Positions 63,970 to 64,000 of a stretch of 64,000 nucleotides of DNA are shown here, piece after piece; the stretch's first letter is position 1; each line of letters opens with the position of its first letter. Made by a program: the position numbers and the translations under genes. The DNA is taken from assembly GCA_029261855.1 (NCBI GenBank), contig JAJDAN010000048.1:1-64000 (forward strand). Reading direction: 5' to 3'. The stretch comes from Deltaproteobacteria bacterium (GTDB taxonomy: Bacteria > Myxococcota_A > UBA9160 > UBA4427). Under the pieces are notes generated by a model, which made no database searches, was not told the origin of the DNA, and saw nothing but the letters and a program-made list of their open reading frames with translations.

Positions 63970-64000
63970 ATGACACCTCGCACTGCGTCTCGATCGGCGC
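63970..64000 (+). CDS. start of a further gene, cut by the window edge
   Basis: An ATG at 63970 follows GGGGGGGAACG and opens a frame (MTPRTASRSA) that runs off the right edge. The spacing and run of G residues make a plausible ribosome binding site, but only ten codons are visible, so no product can be named. The 80-base gap upstream holds nothing recognisable. Confidence 0.5.
   Translation, partial: MTPRTASRSA

Overview
The window is a GC-rich (by eye about two thirds G+C), densely packed bacterial chromosome segment with genes on both strands, very short intergenic gaps and many 4-base stop/start overlaps. The content is that of a free-living aerobic heterotroph: acyl-CoA dehydrogenases, acyl-CoA ligases, an acyl-CoA carboxylase, a type III CoA-transferase, a P450, a Rieske oxygenase, an F420-type luciferase-like oxidoreductase and several amidohydrolases, beside housekeeping genes (glnS, pheS, pheT, mutM, cobB-like). 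Together with an exosortase, a DUF4105 protein and a large multi-sensor hybrid kinase this suggests a deltaproteobacterial-type lineage (Myxococcota or Binatota-like); that placement is inference, since no rRNA or tRNA gene is present. I saw no CRISPR array, phage, transposase or integrase.

Layout. 1-6.0 kb: a partial CoA-transferase, a dihydropteroate-synthase-like gene divergent from and overlapping a pterin synthase paralogue, then a small oxidative/catabolic block (amidohydrolase, DsbA-fold isomerase, LLM oxidoreductase, Rieske oxygenase). 6.0-12 kb: a small ORF with a perfect hairpin, an ABC exporter with its DUF1854 partner, an aldo/keto reductase, and two ferritin-like genes. 12-18.3 kb: P450, Fpg/MutM-type glycosylase, a glycosyltransferase coupled to a ParB-like protein with a histone-H1-like tail, and a hydratase. 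18.3-26.7 kb: a hybrid histidine kinase with three GAF domains, a TetR regulator, a KARI-like reductase, a YbaK-like deacylase, an alpha/beta hydrolase and an HtrA-type protease. 26.8-28.9 kb: the most unusual gene, an ECF sigma factor fused to ankyrin repeats and an F1-ATPase beta-like domain that has lost its P-loop. 28.9-33.2 kb: exosortase, its partner, and DUF4105 and DUF3015 envelope proteins. 33.3-40.8 kb: a broken epoxide hydrolase, three amidohydrolases (one with its metal ligands lost), a nucleotide-sugar-epimerase-like dehydrogenase, a membrane TPR protein and an enoyl-CoA isomerase. 40.8-49.1 kb: glnS, a HEAT-repeat lipoprotein, paired acyl-CoA dehydrogenases, an acyl-CoA ligase, an EamA transporter and a DUF952 protein. 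49.3-58.8 kb: acyl-CoA carboxylase beta and alpha subunits with a GNAT protein, a sirtuin and pheST. 58.9-64 kb: a ferric-reductase-like membrane protein, a second GT39 glycosyltransferase, an acyl-CoA ligase and a thioesterase, and the start of another gene.

How the genes may work together. The CoA-linked genes could form a general acyl-CoA activation, dehydrogenation, isomerisation and carboxylation capacity, with the P450, Rieske, hydratase and epoxide-hydrolase genes feeding in oxygenated hydrocarbons or steroid-like compounds; no single complete pathway can be read from the window. A second theme is the cell envelope (exosortase, two GT39 enzymes, HtrA, DUF4105). A short repeat with the core CCCAAGAC-N3-GTCTTGGG lies at gene ends near 10.1-10.3 kb and 24.5-24.6 kb and seems to supply the stop codon and terminator of three unrelated genes.
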